DNA of 64,000 nucleotides from Pseudoduganella danionis (GCF_009720775.1 NZ_WNKW01000006.1:124001-188000); one strand, 5' to 3'; counted from the first letter of the stretch, positions 17,386-25,342 are shown. The notes: generated by a model from the letters alone, not told the origin. Numbers and translations: made by a program.

Positions 17386-18396
17386 CTAACGATCCGCAAA
17401 TGGTCCGCTCTTCTCGGAATACGGAATGGTCACATATTGCCTCCTGAAGAATCTGACATCATATAACGAATATAGATCCTCTAGATAGCGGTGCCGGTCA
17501 ACGCGCAGAATAAAGGGTGGTACAGGTAATGACCAGCGTGTAGGAGCGTATCTCTCCTGCTGACGATCAAGGGACTGCTTGCGCAGCGCCGCGAATGCCT
17601 TACGGGCAGACTTCACTCTCTCTTCCGCATGCAAATGATTGTGCCTGTTCACTAATGTCGAAAGGCGATCAGTGAGCGCTGTTGCATTTGTATTACGACA
17701 TTCCAGCACGAATGGGTGATCACCCTCCAGCGTATCAAATCCACCGGTTGGTCTAAATACCACGCCGGCTAGCGCACAAGGAAGTTCATTGTCAGCCAGT
17801 GCATCGTTCTTCCCCCGCACGATGAATCGCCCCTCGTTCAATGATAGGAAGGCCACTTCGTTTTTCGCCATGTCAGGGAAGTCGGTCAAGCGCTGCGTAA
17901 GCAACACACGCTGCAATGGCAGGCCAACCATTTTCGCCACATCGGTCACAAAGTCTGCCAGCACATGCACTGGTATCCGATGGTGTAGCGGCATCTCTTT
18001 CATCTCACCTTCATATTTGGAGCCTCGGTATATCCGAAAATGGAGCAGCGACGAGCAGACCTCGTATCCGAGCACCAAAATAAGCTGGCACCGACTATCC
18101 GACTGCCCATCCCGGCGAAATCCTGTCAGCAGGGACACTACCCTTATGCGTAGCTCACAGGCCATAGGATAGCTCCCCATCCGGCATTCAGAGGTCGAAC
18201 AGGCTTCGCACTTCCTGACCCAATCCGTATTGTTTAGGTCTTTCTTGATACCTGTATAGAAGGTCTGTCGCGCGCGAGGGACTGGCAAGTCCATATCCTT
18301 CGCCCACTGGTATAGCCGTGATGGGCTCTCCCCGGTCAGCTCCGCCAATTCGTGCGTAAGGGCAATCATCAATCGCCTGGCCTGCTTCTTATCCAA
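17386..18396 (-). CDS. Hypothetical protein with N-terminal helices and Cys cluster
   Basis: A protein of up to 336 residues, unrecognised. The N-terminus (ALTHELAELTGESPSRLYQWAKD) looks like a helix-turn-helix. A cluster CEAC...C...C (residues about 63-79) could bind zinc. The rest is mixed alpha/beta and strongly basic near the C-terminus, compatible with DNA binding. The full frame starts with TTG at 18396; an ATG at 18369 with AGGCG upstream is an equally good start. It is divergent from the DUF3987 gene and convergent with the radical-SAM operon. Its promoter overlaps one copy of an 18-bp repeat. A replication or regulatory role for the island is plausible but unproven. Confidence 0.65.
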   Translation of the reverse strand: MDKKQARRLMIALTHELAELTGESPSRLYQWAKDMDLPVPRARQTFYTGIKKDLNNTDWVRKCEACSTSECRMGSYPMACELRIRVVSLLTGFRRDGQSDSRCQLILVLGYEVCSSLLHFRIYRGSKYEGEMKEMPLHHRIPVHVLADFVTDVAKMVGLPLQRVLLTQRLTDFPDMAKNEVAFLSLNEGRFIVRGKNDALADNELPCALAGVVFRPTGGFDTLEGDHPFVLECRNTNATALTDRLSTLVNRHNHLHAEERVKSARKAFAALRKQSLDRQQERYAPTRWSLPVPPFILRVDRHRYLEDLYSLYDVRFFRRQYVTIPYSEKSGPFADR

Positions 18397-18412
18397 TTAG
18401 ACAAATCCGTAA
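18395..18412 (+). repeat. 18-bp dispersed repeat, copy 1
   Basis: AATTAGACAAATCCGTAA, matching 21351-21368 with one mismatch. It sits at the start of the minus-strand gene and upstream of the DUF3987 gene, so it may be a shared promoter or operator. Confidence 0.5.
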
Positions 18413-18574
18413 AGTTCTAAAGTAGTGCCGAAAGGACTTCCCTGAGCCGATCCTCCATCAGAAAAGTACTTCGATAAGTCTCTGAATTTCAATCGAAATA
18501 GCGCCCTGCATCCTTCCCGACCAACTCTTACCCTAAGGGCTCCGTAACATTTTTTTGGCCCAAAGGAAAGAGCA

Positions 18575-20341
18575 ATGAAGAAGAAAACGAGTATGAAGGA
18601 AGTATCATCTGCGAGCAACATTCAAGCACCGGATTCGCCGCAGGAGATAGGCGTCAAGCGCAAACTCAGCGTAAGGGAACTCATGGCCAAACTTCGCGCC
18701 AACCGCGAGTGCCGAGAGATCGAAGAACCAGTAGACGTGCATATTGAGGCTGACGAAGCTGAGGCCGGAGAAGAATCCGCGCAGCCTTATGATCATGATG
18801 AGGAGCAGGTCATCGAAGATGAGGATGCCGATGACGGCGAACACAATTTCACCGAGGACGCCCCCCTGTCCTACGAAATTGATTCAGCAAGCGACTTGGA
18901 TGATGACTACGATCCAGAAACCTGGATGACGTCCGACGAAATGGAGGCGCAAGCCAACATCCTGTCGGAGAATAATTCTCCTTCTCACCCACGCCGCGTA
19001 GCGGAGGACAGTGAGGCAGTGATCACCAAGCCTGCCAATGTCACAGCCCACCAGCCACGTAACCAGCGCCGCCAGTACCCTGTTGATGCCTTCGGCACCT
19101 TCGCCCCGGTCATCAAGCTGATTGCCACGGCCGTTCAGGTGGACGTGGAGCTGGTGGGTTCCTCGCTCCTGGGCGTCTTTTCCGCCTTGGCGCAATGCTT
19201 CATCAACGTATCCTCCCGCGCTTCGGACCACGGCTGCCCGGTAACGGTCAATATGTTGGTCATCGCGCCATCCGGCGAACGAAAATCCTCCACCATCGAC
19301 AAGCTCATCAATCCAGTCTACGCCGCAATCAACCGCATCAAGGACGAGCGCCGCAGCATGATCGTTCAAGACGTCACCGTCGACGGGCTGATTGTGGGTC
19401 TGATCATGCGCTGCCCTGCGCAGTTCCTGCTTGCTTTGGAAGGGGCATCGCTGCTTGGCGGCCATGCCATGTCACGGGATAACGTGAGCCGATTCCTGGG
19501 CAACGTCGCCTCGCTGTTCTCCGGTGAACCGCTGACCCGCACTCGCGTAGACGAGCACCACTATGCACAAGGCCGTCGTCTCAGCGTGCTGCTCTTTACT
19601 CAGCCCATCGTCGCCATGGACTTCCTCAGTTCAGAACTGGTCATGCAGCAAGGCATGGGAAATCGCTTCCTGTATAGCCAGCCTCCATCGCTGCTCGGCA
19701 CCCGCACGCACGTCGATGTAGAACTCGATGACGAACCGGTATATCAGCAATTTTGCGCCAAGATCGGCGCGCTCGCCAGCCTGCCGTGGAAGATCGATTC
19801 AGAGACCGGGGGCATAAACACCCGGACGGTACGCATGAGTTCGGGCGCTAAAGCTGCATGGGTGCAGTTCTATAACAAACTGGAAATGGCCGCAGGTCCG
19901 GGTGGCGACTTCGCCTCGCATTCCGGTTACGTCGCCCGCTTCGCCGAACAGGTCATGCGCATTGCCGCCCTGCTCGCCATCTTGGACGACATGAACGTGC
20001 AGCACATCAGCGAGGACGCCATGCTGCGCGCAATCGATCTCGGTGACTATTACCTAGGCACTGCCATGAACATCTTCAATGTCGCTCCGGCCAACAAGGA
20101 CGAAGCCGCTGCAAAGACCCTGCTTGACTCGATGCGCAACAAGTGCGTAGAACTCGGCCTCAAAGCGATCCCGGTACGCACGATGTACAAGAATGGCCCT
20201 CGCTGCGCCCGCCCCATCAAGCGCACGAAGGAGTTGCTGGCGATCCTGGAGGCACGTGGAGAAGTATCCGAATACAAGCAGGCGATCGTCTACGACGACA
20301 ATAAACGCTCGTCGGACAATTATGCCGTCACCGGCCTGTAG
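18575..20341 (+). CDS. DUF3987 (YfjI-like) replication/primase-associated protein
   Basis: A 588-residue protein. The first 165 residues are a very acidic, probably disordered region. From about 167 a DUF3987 domain begins (YPVDAFGTFAPVIKLIATAVQV), with a Walker-A-like APSGERKSS near 237 and the family's later FLGNVASLFSGEPLTRTR and LLFTQP segments. Such proteins occur in plasmids, prophages and islands, often where a primase/helicase stands, and are thought to act in element replication. It is preceded by a 180-bp leader region and followed by a hairpin and a GGCGAC array. I take it as the island's replication-related protein; biochemical activity is not shown. Confidence 0.8.
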   Translation: MKKKTSMKEVSSASNIQAPDSPQEIGVKRKLSVRELMAKLRANRECREIEEPVDVHIEADEAEAGEESAQPYDHDEEQVIEDEDADDGEHNFTEDAPLSYEIDSASDLDDDYDPETWMTSDEMEAQANILSENNSPSHPRRVAEDSEAVITKPANVTAHQPRNQRRQYPVDAFGTFAPVIKLIATAVQVDVELVGSSLLGVFSALAQCFINVSSRASDHGCPVTVNMLVIAPSGERKSSTIDKLINPVYAAINRIKDERRSMIVQDVTVDGLIVGLIMRCPAQFLLALEGASLLGGHAMSRDNVSRFLGNVASLFSGEPLTRTRVDEHHYAQGRRLSVLLFTQPIVAMDFLSSELVMQQGMGNRFLYSQPPSLLGTRTHVDVELDDEPVYQQFCAKIGALASLPWKIDSETGGINTRTVRMSSGAKAAWVQFYNKLEMAAGPGGDFASHSGYVARFAEQVMRIAALLAILDDMNVQHISEDAMLRAIDLGDYYLGTAMNIFNVAPANKDEAAAKTLLDSMRNKCVELGLKAIPVRTMYKNGPRCARPIKRTKELLAILEARGEVSEYKQAIVYDDNKRSSDNYAVTGL

Positions 20342-20361
20342 GACGGCATGATGATAAACGG

Positions 20362-20390
20362 CGGTATCCGGCTACACGTGCCGGATACCG
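20362..20390. terminator. Hairpin after the DUF3987 gene
   Basis: A perfect 11-bp stem (CGGTATCCGGC) with a 7-base loop, 20 bp after the stop codon. There is no T-run, so it is a terminator candidate or an mRNA end-stabilising element. Confidence 0.5.
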
Positions 20391-20655
20391 ATCATCTGAC
20401 GTAGCCCCTCCCATTGCATCCCTCCCATCAGCACCAAAAAATTTGTACGTGGTCGCCATGACGCCAAGGTCGCCAGGAACAACAGTTAGAACCTGCCCCG
20501 CCCTCACATCCTTGCATCACCTCGCCATAGAGTGCCTCGGCGACCTGACTTCTTAAATCCATCACTGCTGTTTCTCGTCGTTCCTATGAACCGCTACCGG
20601 TTCTGCCCCTCCCAATCCAGTAGCAGTTCTCCTTTATTTACCTAGGCAACATGAC
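20391..20655. other. Intergenic region carrying GGCGAC array B
   Basis: The gap between the DUF3987 gene and the next small gene has no ORF. Its main feature is the GTCGCC array at 20452-20544. Confidence 0.5.
20452..20544. repeat. GGCGAC octamer array B
   Basis: GTCGCC starts at 20452 and 20469 with a one-mismatch unit GACGCC at 20460 between them (8-9 bp period). A lone inverted GGCGAC is at 20539. Position just downstream of the replication-type gene suits an origin-like site. Confidence 0.6.
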
Positions 20656-20997
20656 GTGCGCAAGCACAGGCCATGGCAGGCACATACGAAAGCAATCCAT
20701 GAATCAAACCAGGTTAACAAAGTCTCTCCGCTCTTTCCCCTCGGGCTTCTGGTCGCTACACCGGGCGCATTGGAAGTCCTGAAGGAATACGGCATCATTC
20801 CGATGCGCCTGATCGCACGTCATAGCCGTGGAGACTGGGGCGACGTCGGACGAGATGACGCCAAATCCAACGATAGAGCCGTGCATAGCGGCGCACGGCT
20901 GCTGTCCTGCTACCGGCTCGCCAATCGAGTGAAAATCTGGGTCATTACCGAAGCGGATCGCTCGTCCACCACCGTCCTACTACCCTCAGATTATTGA
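20656..20997 (+). CDS. Small conserved plasmid/island-associated protein
   Basis: A 113-codon frame opening with GTG. The conserved part starts at about residue 26 (FPLGLLVATPGALEVL) and continues through HSRGDWGD, LLSCYRL and IWVITEADRSSTTVLLPSDY. I recognise this pattern from short proteins of unknown function found on beta-proteobacterial plasmids and integrative elements, usually 80-95 residues long. The N-terminal 25 residues are not typical, so the true start may be a non-ATG codon downstream. It is flanked by GGCGAC arrays B and C. Function unknown; conservation across mobile elements suggests a maintenance or transfer role. Confidence 0.68.
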   Translation: MRKHRPWQAHTKAIHESNQVNKVSPLFPLGLLVATPGALEVLKEYGIIPMRLIARHSRGDWGDVGRDDAKSNDRAVHSGARLLSCYRLANRVKIWVITEADRSSTTVLLPSDY

Positions 20998-21058
20998 TTG
21001 GGCAGCCGCCAAAAATGAGCCCTGCATTTTCGGCTTGTGCTCATTGTGACATCCATGT

Positions 21059-21080
21059 GTCGCCCGGTCGCCGTGTAGCC
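21059..21080. repeat. GGCGAC octamer array C
   Basis: GTCGCC at 21059 and 21067 and the one-mismatch GTAGCC at 21075 are exactly 8 bp apart, matching the period of arrays A, B and D. Confidence 0.6.
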
Positions 21081-21350
21081 AATAGCTCCCGCCGACCGAG
21101 CGCAGCCTATCGCTATGCCCGCCTTATTCCCCCCCGAAGCCGTAAGGTCGCTGTGCGGGCCAAATGCCGAGAATGGACCGAGAAACTGGGACTGCGGTCT
21201 CGCTCCGAAACACCTCACCACTCATTACTCGACGCCTGCGCTAGCGCTATGCAAATTCAGGAATGGCCAGGCTCCACCTTGTTCCTAGGACTTGGAAGAC
21301 TCGGTTCTCGACCTCGGAAGAGTTGAAGGAACGTCGCATCCCATCAGTGG

Positions 21351-21368
21351 AATTAGACAAATTCGTAA
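21351..21368 (+). repeat. 18-bp dispersed repeat, copy 2
   Basis: AATTAGACAAATTCGTAA, one mismatch from 18395-18412. It lies about 170 bp before the small gene upstream of the integrase. Confidence 0.5.
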
Positions 21369-21537
21369 TTCGAAAAACGGTTTGGCAGGGGAACGTCCTT
21401 CGCTAACGCCGCGATTCACAGCTCCAAGCGCAAGCTATTGATATTGCGGGGATTTCTTCATATGCACCAGGTCATTTCAATCCATATAGTCCTACTTATC
21501 AACGCATTTGTTGGTTCTCATAGGAGCGAAGAAAAAA

Positions 21538-21768
21538 ATGAATCGAGAGAAACCTGAAGTGGACTCTGATCCCTTCGATTGGCTTCCGGCTGCCATGGCT
21601 GCGCTAGCCATGTACGCGCCAGATGGTGAGTTCGCTGGCTCTGAAATACCAAGCGATGAAGCTGGTCGCAAAGCCATCTGGATTTGCCATCAAGGCAAAT
21701 TCATGAAGGTTCAGCTTGGTGGTTATCCCGACCTGCGAATGCCCGAAACGACCCAACCCAAGAACTAG
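21538..21768 (+). CDS. Small hypothetical protein upstream of the integrase
   Basis: A 76-residue acidic protein starting MNREKPEVDSDPFDWLPAAM. The ATG at 21538 is preceded by a clear AGGAG; an in-frame TTG further upstream is less likely. I do not recognise a domain. It ends 35 bp before the integrase start, so both are probably co-transcribed. Small proteins in this place often act as excisionase or integration regulators, but this one is acidic and lacks a visible helix-turn-helix, so that role is only a positional guess. Confidence 0.6.
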   Translation: MNREKPEVDSDPFDWLPAAMAALAMYAPDGEFAGSEIPSDEAGRKAIWICHQGKFMKVQLGGYPDLRMPETTQPKN

Positions 21769-21803
21769 GTACACGAATCACTCACATCAAGAAAGGCATC
21801 TAC

Positions 21804-22952
21804 ATGGCGACTACAAATAAATGGACCAAGGCGGCACTGGAAAAATTGCCAGCTCACGCGCAAGGCGCAAAATCCAGCAACTACGAAATCACCGATCCAC
21901 AAACTGCTGGCCTGAAGTTACAAGTCGGCACAACCGGCCGCAAGTTCTTCTGGTTCCGTTATACCTACCGTGGCGAGAAGCTCGCTGTGCGTATCGGCGA
22001 GTTCGGTGCGCTGACCATCGAGCAAGCGCGTGCGGCGGCCCTGCAGCACCGCGCAACGCTAGACCAAGGCGGCAACCCACAAGATGCGCGCCAACAGCAT
22101 AAGAACATGCCGCTCGTCCGCGAGTTCGTAGAGGACTACATGGCCCAAGCGAAGATGACGAAGATCACCTATAAGAACGACCTGGCAAAGTTCCGCGACT
22201 ACATCCTGCCAGTGATCGGCAACAAGCGCCTGTCAGACGTCTCACCGAAAGATATCCAGCTGCTGCTTGGCGACCTGAAGGAGAAGCTGGCGCCCGCGAC
22301 GATCAATCGCATCCACGCCCTCCTGAGCGTGTTCTTCAATCTGGCTGTATCGTACAAACGCATCAGCGAATCGCCATGTGCCCACATGAAGAAGCTGAAG
22401 GAGGCAAACAAGAAGGATCGTTTCCTGTCGCCAGACCAAGTCCGCGAAATCTTGGCCGCAGCGCAGCTGGACATGAACCGCGTTGCCGGAAATGCTATCT
22501 CGGCACTCATCCTGACCGGCCTGCGCCGCGAAGAGGTGCTGCGTAGCCGTCATGAGCACCTGGACCTAGAGAAAAAGTCGCTGTATCTGCCGAAGACCAA
22601 GAATGGCCGCTCCCGCCACGTCGCACTGAACGATGCGGCCCTCAAAATCTTCAAGGAAACGCCGCGCATCGACGGCTCGCCGTGGATCTTCCCCGGTAAA
22701 GATCCGATGAAGCCGCTGAACAACCCTACGAAGGCATGGCACCGCATTCTGGCCGTCGCAGGCGTTGAGCGCTGCCGACTGCACGACTGCCGCCACACCT
22801 TCGCGAGCCTGCTGGTGAATGCCGGTGCGTCTCTGTACCAAGTGCAGCAACTACTGGGCCACGCGTCCAGCGTGACGACGCAGCGCTACGCCCACCTGTC
22901 GTCGAACACGCTACGCAGCACTTCTCAGATAGTGGCCAATCTCGTCGCCTAG
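21804..22952 (+). CDS. Tyrosine recombinase (site-specific integrase)
   Basis: A 382-residue integrase of the phage/island type. The N-terminal arm-binding DUF4102-like part is seen at about 30-95 (GLKLQVGTTGRKFFWFRY...IGEFGALTIEQAR). A SAM-like core-binding domain follows (100-190). The catalytic domain has R241 (LTGLRREEVL), H327/R330 (LHDCRHTF), H353 (LLGHAS) and the nucleophile Y362 (TQRYAHL). It should integrate and excise the island at tRNA-Phe. The ATG at 21804 with AAAGG upstream is the natural start. The gene reads toward the right att site about 480 bp away and appears intact, so the island may still excise. Confidence 0.95.
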   Translation: MATTNKWTKAALEKLPAHAQGAKSSNYEITDPQTAGLKLQVGTTGRKFFWFRYTYRGEKLAVRIGEFGALTIEQARAAALQHRATLDQGGNPQDARQQHKNMPLVREFVEDYMAQAKMTKITYKNDLAKFRDYILPVIGNKRLSDVSPKDIQLLLGDLKEKLAPATINRIHALLSVFFNLAVSYKRISESPCAHMKKLKEANKKDRFLSPDQVREILAAAQLDMNRVAGNAISALILTGLRREEVLRSRHEHLDLEKKSLYLPKTKNGRSRHVALNDAALKIFKETPRIDGSPWIFPGKDPMKPLNNPTKAWHRILAVAGVERCRLHDCRHTFASLLVNAGASLYQVQQLLGHASSVTTQRYAHLSSNTLRSTSQIVANLVA

Positions 22953-22967
22953 TTTCCCTCTCCCACG

Positions 22968-23010
22968 AAAATGCTGGGCTGCTCCTAATGGGCTGCTCAG
23001 CATTTTTTTT
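22968..23010 (+). terminator. Terminator after the integrase
   Basis: Stem arms AAAATGCTG and CAGCATTTT enclose a GC-rich centre with an internal GGGCTGCTC duplication, and an eight-T run follows. Confidence 0.85.
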
Positions 23011-23435
23011 GCTCCTTCAGCAGCCTCCGCCGATCATTGGTCCACGCCCCCCGCAAGCAGAATTTAGGTCGGGTAGGGGCAAGGTGGCACAGAATAGGCA
23101 AAATGAGGAGCGTCGACTGTCCCTACACTGTCCTCGCTGCATCAAAGGCAGGAAGTTTACGCTCGAACAAGTCCATTTTGTGAACGACTTACCTCACGCG
23201 GCGGTTTTGGCCTCCACAATCTCACCTGTCTATGATCGGTTTTCGGACGGAAAATAGAAGACCTTTCGCCCTTGAGGGTGCGGTCCATCGACTGGTTGGT
23301 CGGCTTACCTATCAGAGGAAATCCCAAGCCCCTATATCGCCAGTATCTTCCTGGTCAATTTAGACAACCTAATCGCACAAGGAAGATACCTGATTGTATG
23401 GGAATCAGGGAAAGTGCGATGAGCAGTGCTTCGTC
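23011..23435. other. Right terminal region of the island
   Basis: About 425 bp between the integrase terminator and the att repeat. It should contain integrase arm-type or excision sites; I see no gene. A short ORF here lacks a ribosome site. Confidence 0.45.
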
Positions 23436-23484
23436 TTGAAAATCCTTGTGTCGGTGGTTCGATTCCGCCCCGGGCCACCAAGAA
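23436..23484 (+). repeat. Right attachment site (att), displaced tRNA-Phe 3' half
   Basis: Identical over 49 bp to 9522-9570. It lacks the tRNA 5' half and is not a functional tRNA. It marks the island's right boundary and the remains of the original chromosomal tRNA end. Confidence 0.93.
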
Positions 23485-23494
23485 TTAAAATAAA

Positions 23495-23526
23495 AACGCC
23501 GATCCATGCAGGTCGGCGTTTTTTTA
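23495..23526 (+). terminator. Original tRNA-Phe terminator, displaced
   Basis: A 10-bp stem (AACGCCGATC, one G-U pair) with a CATGCA loop and a long T-run directly follows the right att repeat. Its loop and stem core match the element-borne terminator at 9583. Confidence 0.85.
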
Positions 23527-23692
23527 TTTTCAACACCCAAAGCTCTCGTTCCCGCTCCACTGTCGGCGAGTTCTAGCGCCCGACTCGCACCGATTTCGCC
23601 GCTATCCGCATGTCAACTGCGTTTGCACAAATCACGGTCTTACGAAATCCCCTATTTTCGAAACTTCATTTTCCCCGTGGACAAAACCACTA

Positions 23693-24217
23693 ATGAAGCG
23701 ATACACGATTACGCTAGGAGCAACCACTACCGCAGGCGGGACGGTGGTTTTAGCATCTAGCAATGGCAGCATCAACCGTATCCCGATAGCTCTCGAAGGC
23801 GACCTGATTATCTGCCCTGCCTGCAAATCCCAAGGAAAGATAAAATGTATTGAGCCTCGCATTCCGGAGCTATGGAACGGAAAGAAGGTAGCTCTAGAAA
23901 ACGACCTCTGCCTCTGCGGATGTCCCTCGCCCCCACGGCTCGTGCCGAATCAAACGCTCAGATGCCAGAATGTCAGCGGCTTCAGCGAAGAAGAAGCCGC
24001 AGTATTTTCAGCCACATTGGCAAGGCCCAGCGCATATTCGACATTTGACGAAAAATTTGTCCTATTCGATGAAGAAACCGATCTGCCTATACCGAACACT
24101 GAGTATGCGATAAGGCGGGCAAACGGAAACCTTGAGTACGGCATCACGGACGCAAGGGGACAAACCCACCTGTTGGCTGCCACTGTCGCGGCCGAGTCTG
24201 TTGATATTTACGCGTGA
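23693..24217 (+). CDS. PAAR-domain type VI secretion spike protein
   Basis: A 174-residue protein. The first 85 residues are a PAAR-type tip domain with a TTAGGTVV start and a later GDLIICPACKSQGKI and LCLCGCPSP region rich in Cys, matching PAAR/Zn-tip patterns. The C-terminal 70 residues (FVLFDEETDLPIPNTEYAIRRANGNLEYGITDARGQTHLL) are a small beta domain often found on VgrG/PAAR adaptors. It should cap a VgrG spike and carry the effector encoded next, which starts 7 bp after the stop. No other T6SS genes are in the window, so it would use apparatus encoded elsewhere. Confidence 0.82.
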   Translation: MKRYTITLGATTTAGGTVVLASSNGSINRIPIALEGDLIICPACKSQGKIKCIEPRIPELWNGKKVALENDLCLCGCPSPPRLVPNQTLRCQNVSGFSEEEAAVFSATLARPSAYSTFDEKFVLFDEETDLPIPNTEYAIRRANGNLEYGITDARGQTHLLAATVAAESVDIYA

Positions 24218-24224
24218 GGATCAG

Positions 24225-24827
24225 ATGACTACAGCAATTACATCCCCCTCTGGCCGTACCCTCCATCTTCGCGCGACCCGACAGACTACTCCGCGTGAAG
24301 ATGACAACGCCAAGCAGATACGTATCAAACGAAAAAAGGAACAGCGATTGGCGGAAAACAGGGAACACTTAAAGAACGCGAATATTCAAGCTTTTCTCAA
24401 GGCAATCGCCGACGCGGAAGGCGGCGGCTATGACTTCAAATATGGCGCAGTCAAGGGAAAGAAAAAAGATCCTTGGCGTTTCACCGACTACTCAACACAC
24501 CCAGGTCCAGGAAGAGATGGCGTCACCACAGCTTCTGGTATGTACCAAATCAACAAGGCTACTTGGCAGGACCATGGAGAACGTCGTATGGGTCTAAAGG
24601 ACTTCACGCCGGAAACCCAAGACCTCATTGCAGTTTCAATGCTGAGCGGCCTCGGCATCACTGACAAGATAAAGGACGGCGACATTGAGGCCGGCGTTTC
24701 TCAGGCATCAAAACTTTGGGCTGCACTCCCGGAAGGCCCAGGAAAAGCCGGTCGCCATAACCAACCCTACGTGGAGTTTAAACGCTTCGCAGCGGCGTAC
24801 AAAGATGCTGGTGGAACGACCAAGTGA
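24225..24827 (+). CDS. Lysozyme-like (GH104/GH24-type) peptidoglycan hydrolase, T6SS effector candidate
   Basis: A 200-residue protein with a basic, disordered N-terminal 60 residues and a C-terminal lysozyme-like domain resembling phage lambda endolysin: FLKAIADAEGGGYDF with the expected catalytic Glu, FTDYSTHPG, and TTASGMYQINKATW. It should cleave peptidoglycan glycan strands. There is no signal peptide, as expected for a T6SS-delivered toxin. The ATG at 24225 has GAGGA upstream. Position between a PAAR gene and a periplasmic protein gene with a GTGA overlap makes it the effector of an effector/immunity pair. A phage endolysin origin is the alternative. Confidence 0.8.
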   Translation: MTTAITSPSGRTLHLRATRQTTPREDDNAKQIRIKRKKEQRLAENREHLKNANIQAFLKAIADAEGGGYDFKYGAVKGKKKDPWRFTDYSTHPGPGRDGVTTASGMYQINKATWQDHGERRMGLKDFTPETQDLIAVSMLSGLGITDKIKDGDIEAGVSQASKLWAALPEGPGKAGRHNQPYVEFKRFAAAYKDAGGTTK

Positions 24828-25342
24828 AGACTATTCCAATCGTAATCGCGATGCTAGTTGGTTTCGCCTCAATCGCTCTTGCCAATTCCACGATGCTACA
24901 AGTCGGAGAATCTTTCGTTAAAGCTCAGGCTCGTCTCATCGCCGCGGGTTGGCAGGCTGATCCACACTCCCATCTCGCATCCGGTGAGTATATGGGCTTG
25001 GATCGTATGCTGGTCCAGAGCGGCTATTCGGAGGTCGATTACTGTAGCGTTGGCAAGTCTCTTTGTGTTTTGCAATACATCAAGGGTAACCGGTGCTTGC
25101 GAGTCCACACCCAAGGCGAGGAGATCCGATCGATGAAAGTCGAAATGTGGTCGAATGACTGTCGTGAACGCGGCGCAGATGAACAAGGCCAGAAACCGCC
25201 AGCAGATGTACGCTACCTCGCCCAATGGAAAAACGACTGTGAGAACTACGGGCAATGTCGAGGGATCGATGCCTATTTTCTTAAGCTGAAGAAGAAGTAT
25301 CGACAAGATCACGAAATAATGACGATTCTCAATGCTGAATAA
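24824..25342 (+). CDS. Putative periplasmic immunity protein
   Basis: A 172-residue protein starting with GTG that overlaps the effector stop by 4 bp. The N-terminus (MKTIPIVIAMLVGFASIALANS) is a clear signal peptide. The mature part has six or so cysteines in pairs, suitable for disulfides in the periplasm. I do not recognise the family. Periplasmic targeting is exactly what immunity to a peptidoglycan-hydrolase effector needs, and translational coupling supports the pairing. The function is inferred from context; sequence alone does not prove inhibition. Confidence 0.68.
   Translation: MKTIPIVIAMLVGFASIALANSTMLQVGESFVKAQARLIAAGWQADPHSHLASGEYMGLDRMLVQSGYSEVDYCSVGKSLCVLQYIKGNRCLRVHTQGEEIRSMKVEMWSNDCRERGADEQGQKPPADVRYLAQWKNDCENYGQCRGIDAYFLKLKKKYRQDHEIMTILNAE

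Larger units (their letters stand above)
20998..21537. other. 540-bp region without a clear gene
   Basis: It contains GGCGAC array C near its left end and the second copy of the 18-bp repeat (21351). One short plus-strand ORF spans most of the first half but has low-complexity, arginine-rich composition and is probably not coding. Confidence 0.45.
9522..23484. mobile_element. Integrated genomic island at tRNA-Phe, about 13.9 kb
   Basis: The island is defined by 49-bp direct repeats and a tyrosine recombinase gene about 0.5 kb inside the right end. Contents in order: a small unknown ORF, a two-gene restriction-modification locus, a gene-poor stretch, an operon of unknown genes with a radical-SAM/nucleotidyltransferase fusion, an unknown minus-strand gene, a DUF3987-type protein, three small genes and the integrase. 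The RM segment is visibly more AT-rich than the host. No relaxase, coupling protein, capsid or portal gene is present, so it is not a self-transmissible ICE or full prophage. An integrated mobilisable element or a phage-satellite-like island are the better readings. Confidence 0.9.

Noticed and set aside
20994..21326. 110-codon ORF between array C and the pre-integrase gene
   Set aside because: Arg/Ser/Pro-rich composition, no ribosome site, spans the iteron array.
22988..23257. 89-codon ORF after the integrase
   Set aside because: It starts inside the integrase terminator, has no ribosome site and no recognisable domain.
23436..23484. Second tRNA-Phe gene
   Set aside because: Only the 3' half is present, without acceptor 5' strand or D arm; it is an att repeat.
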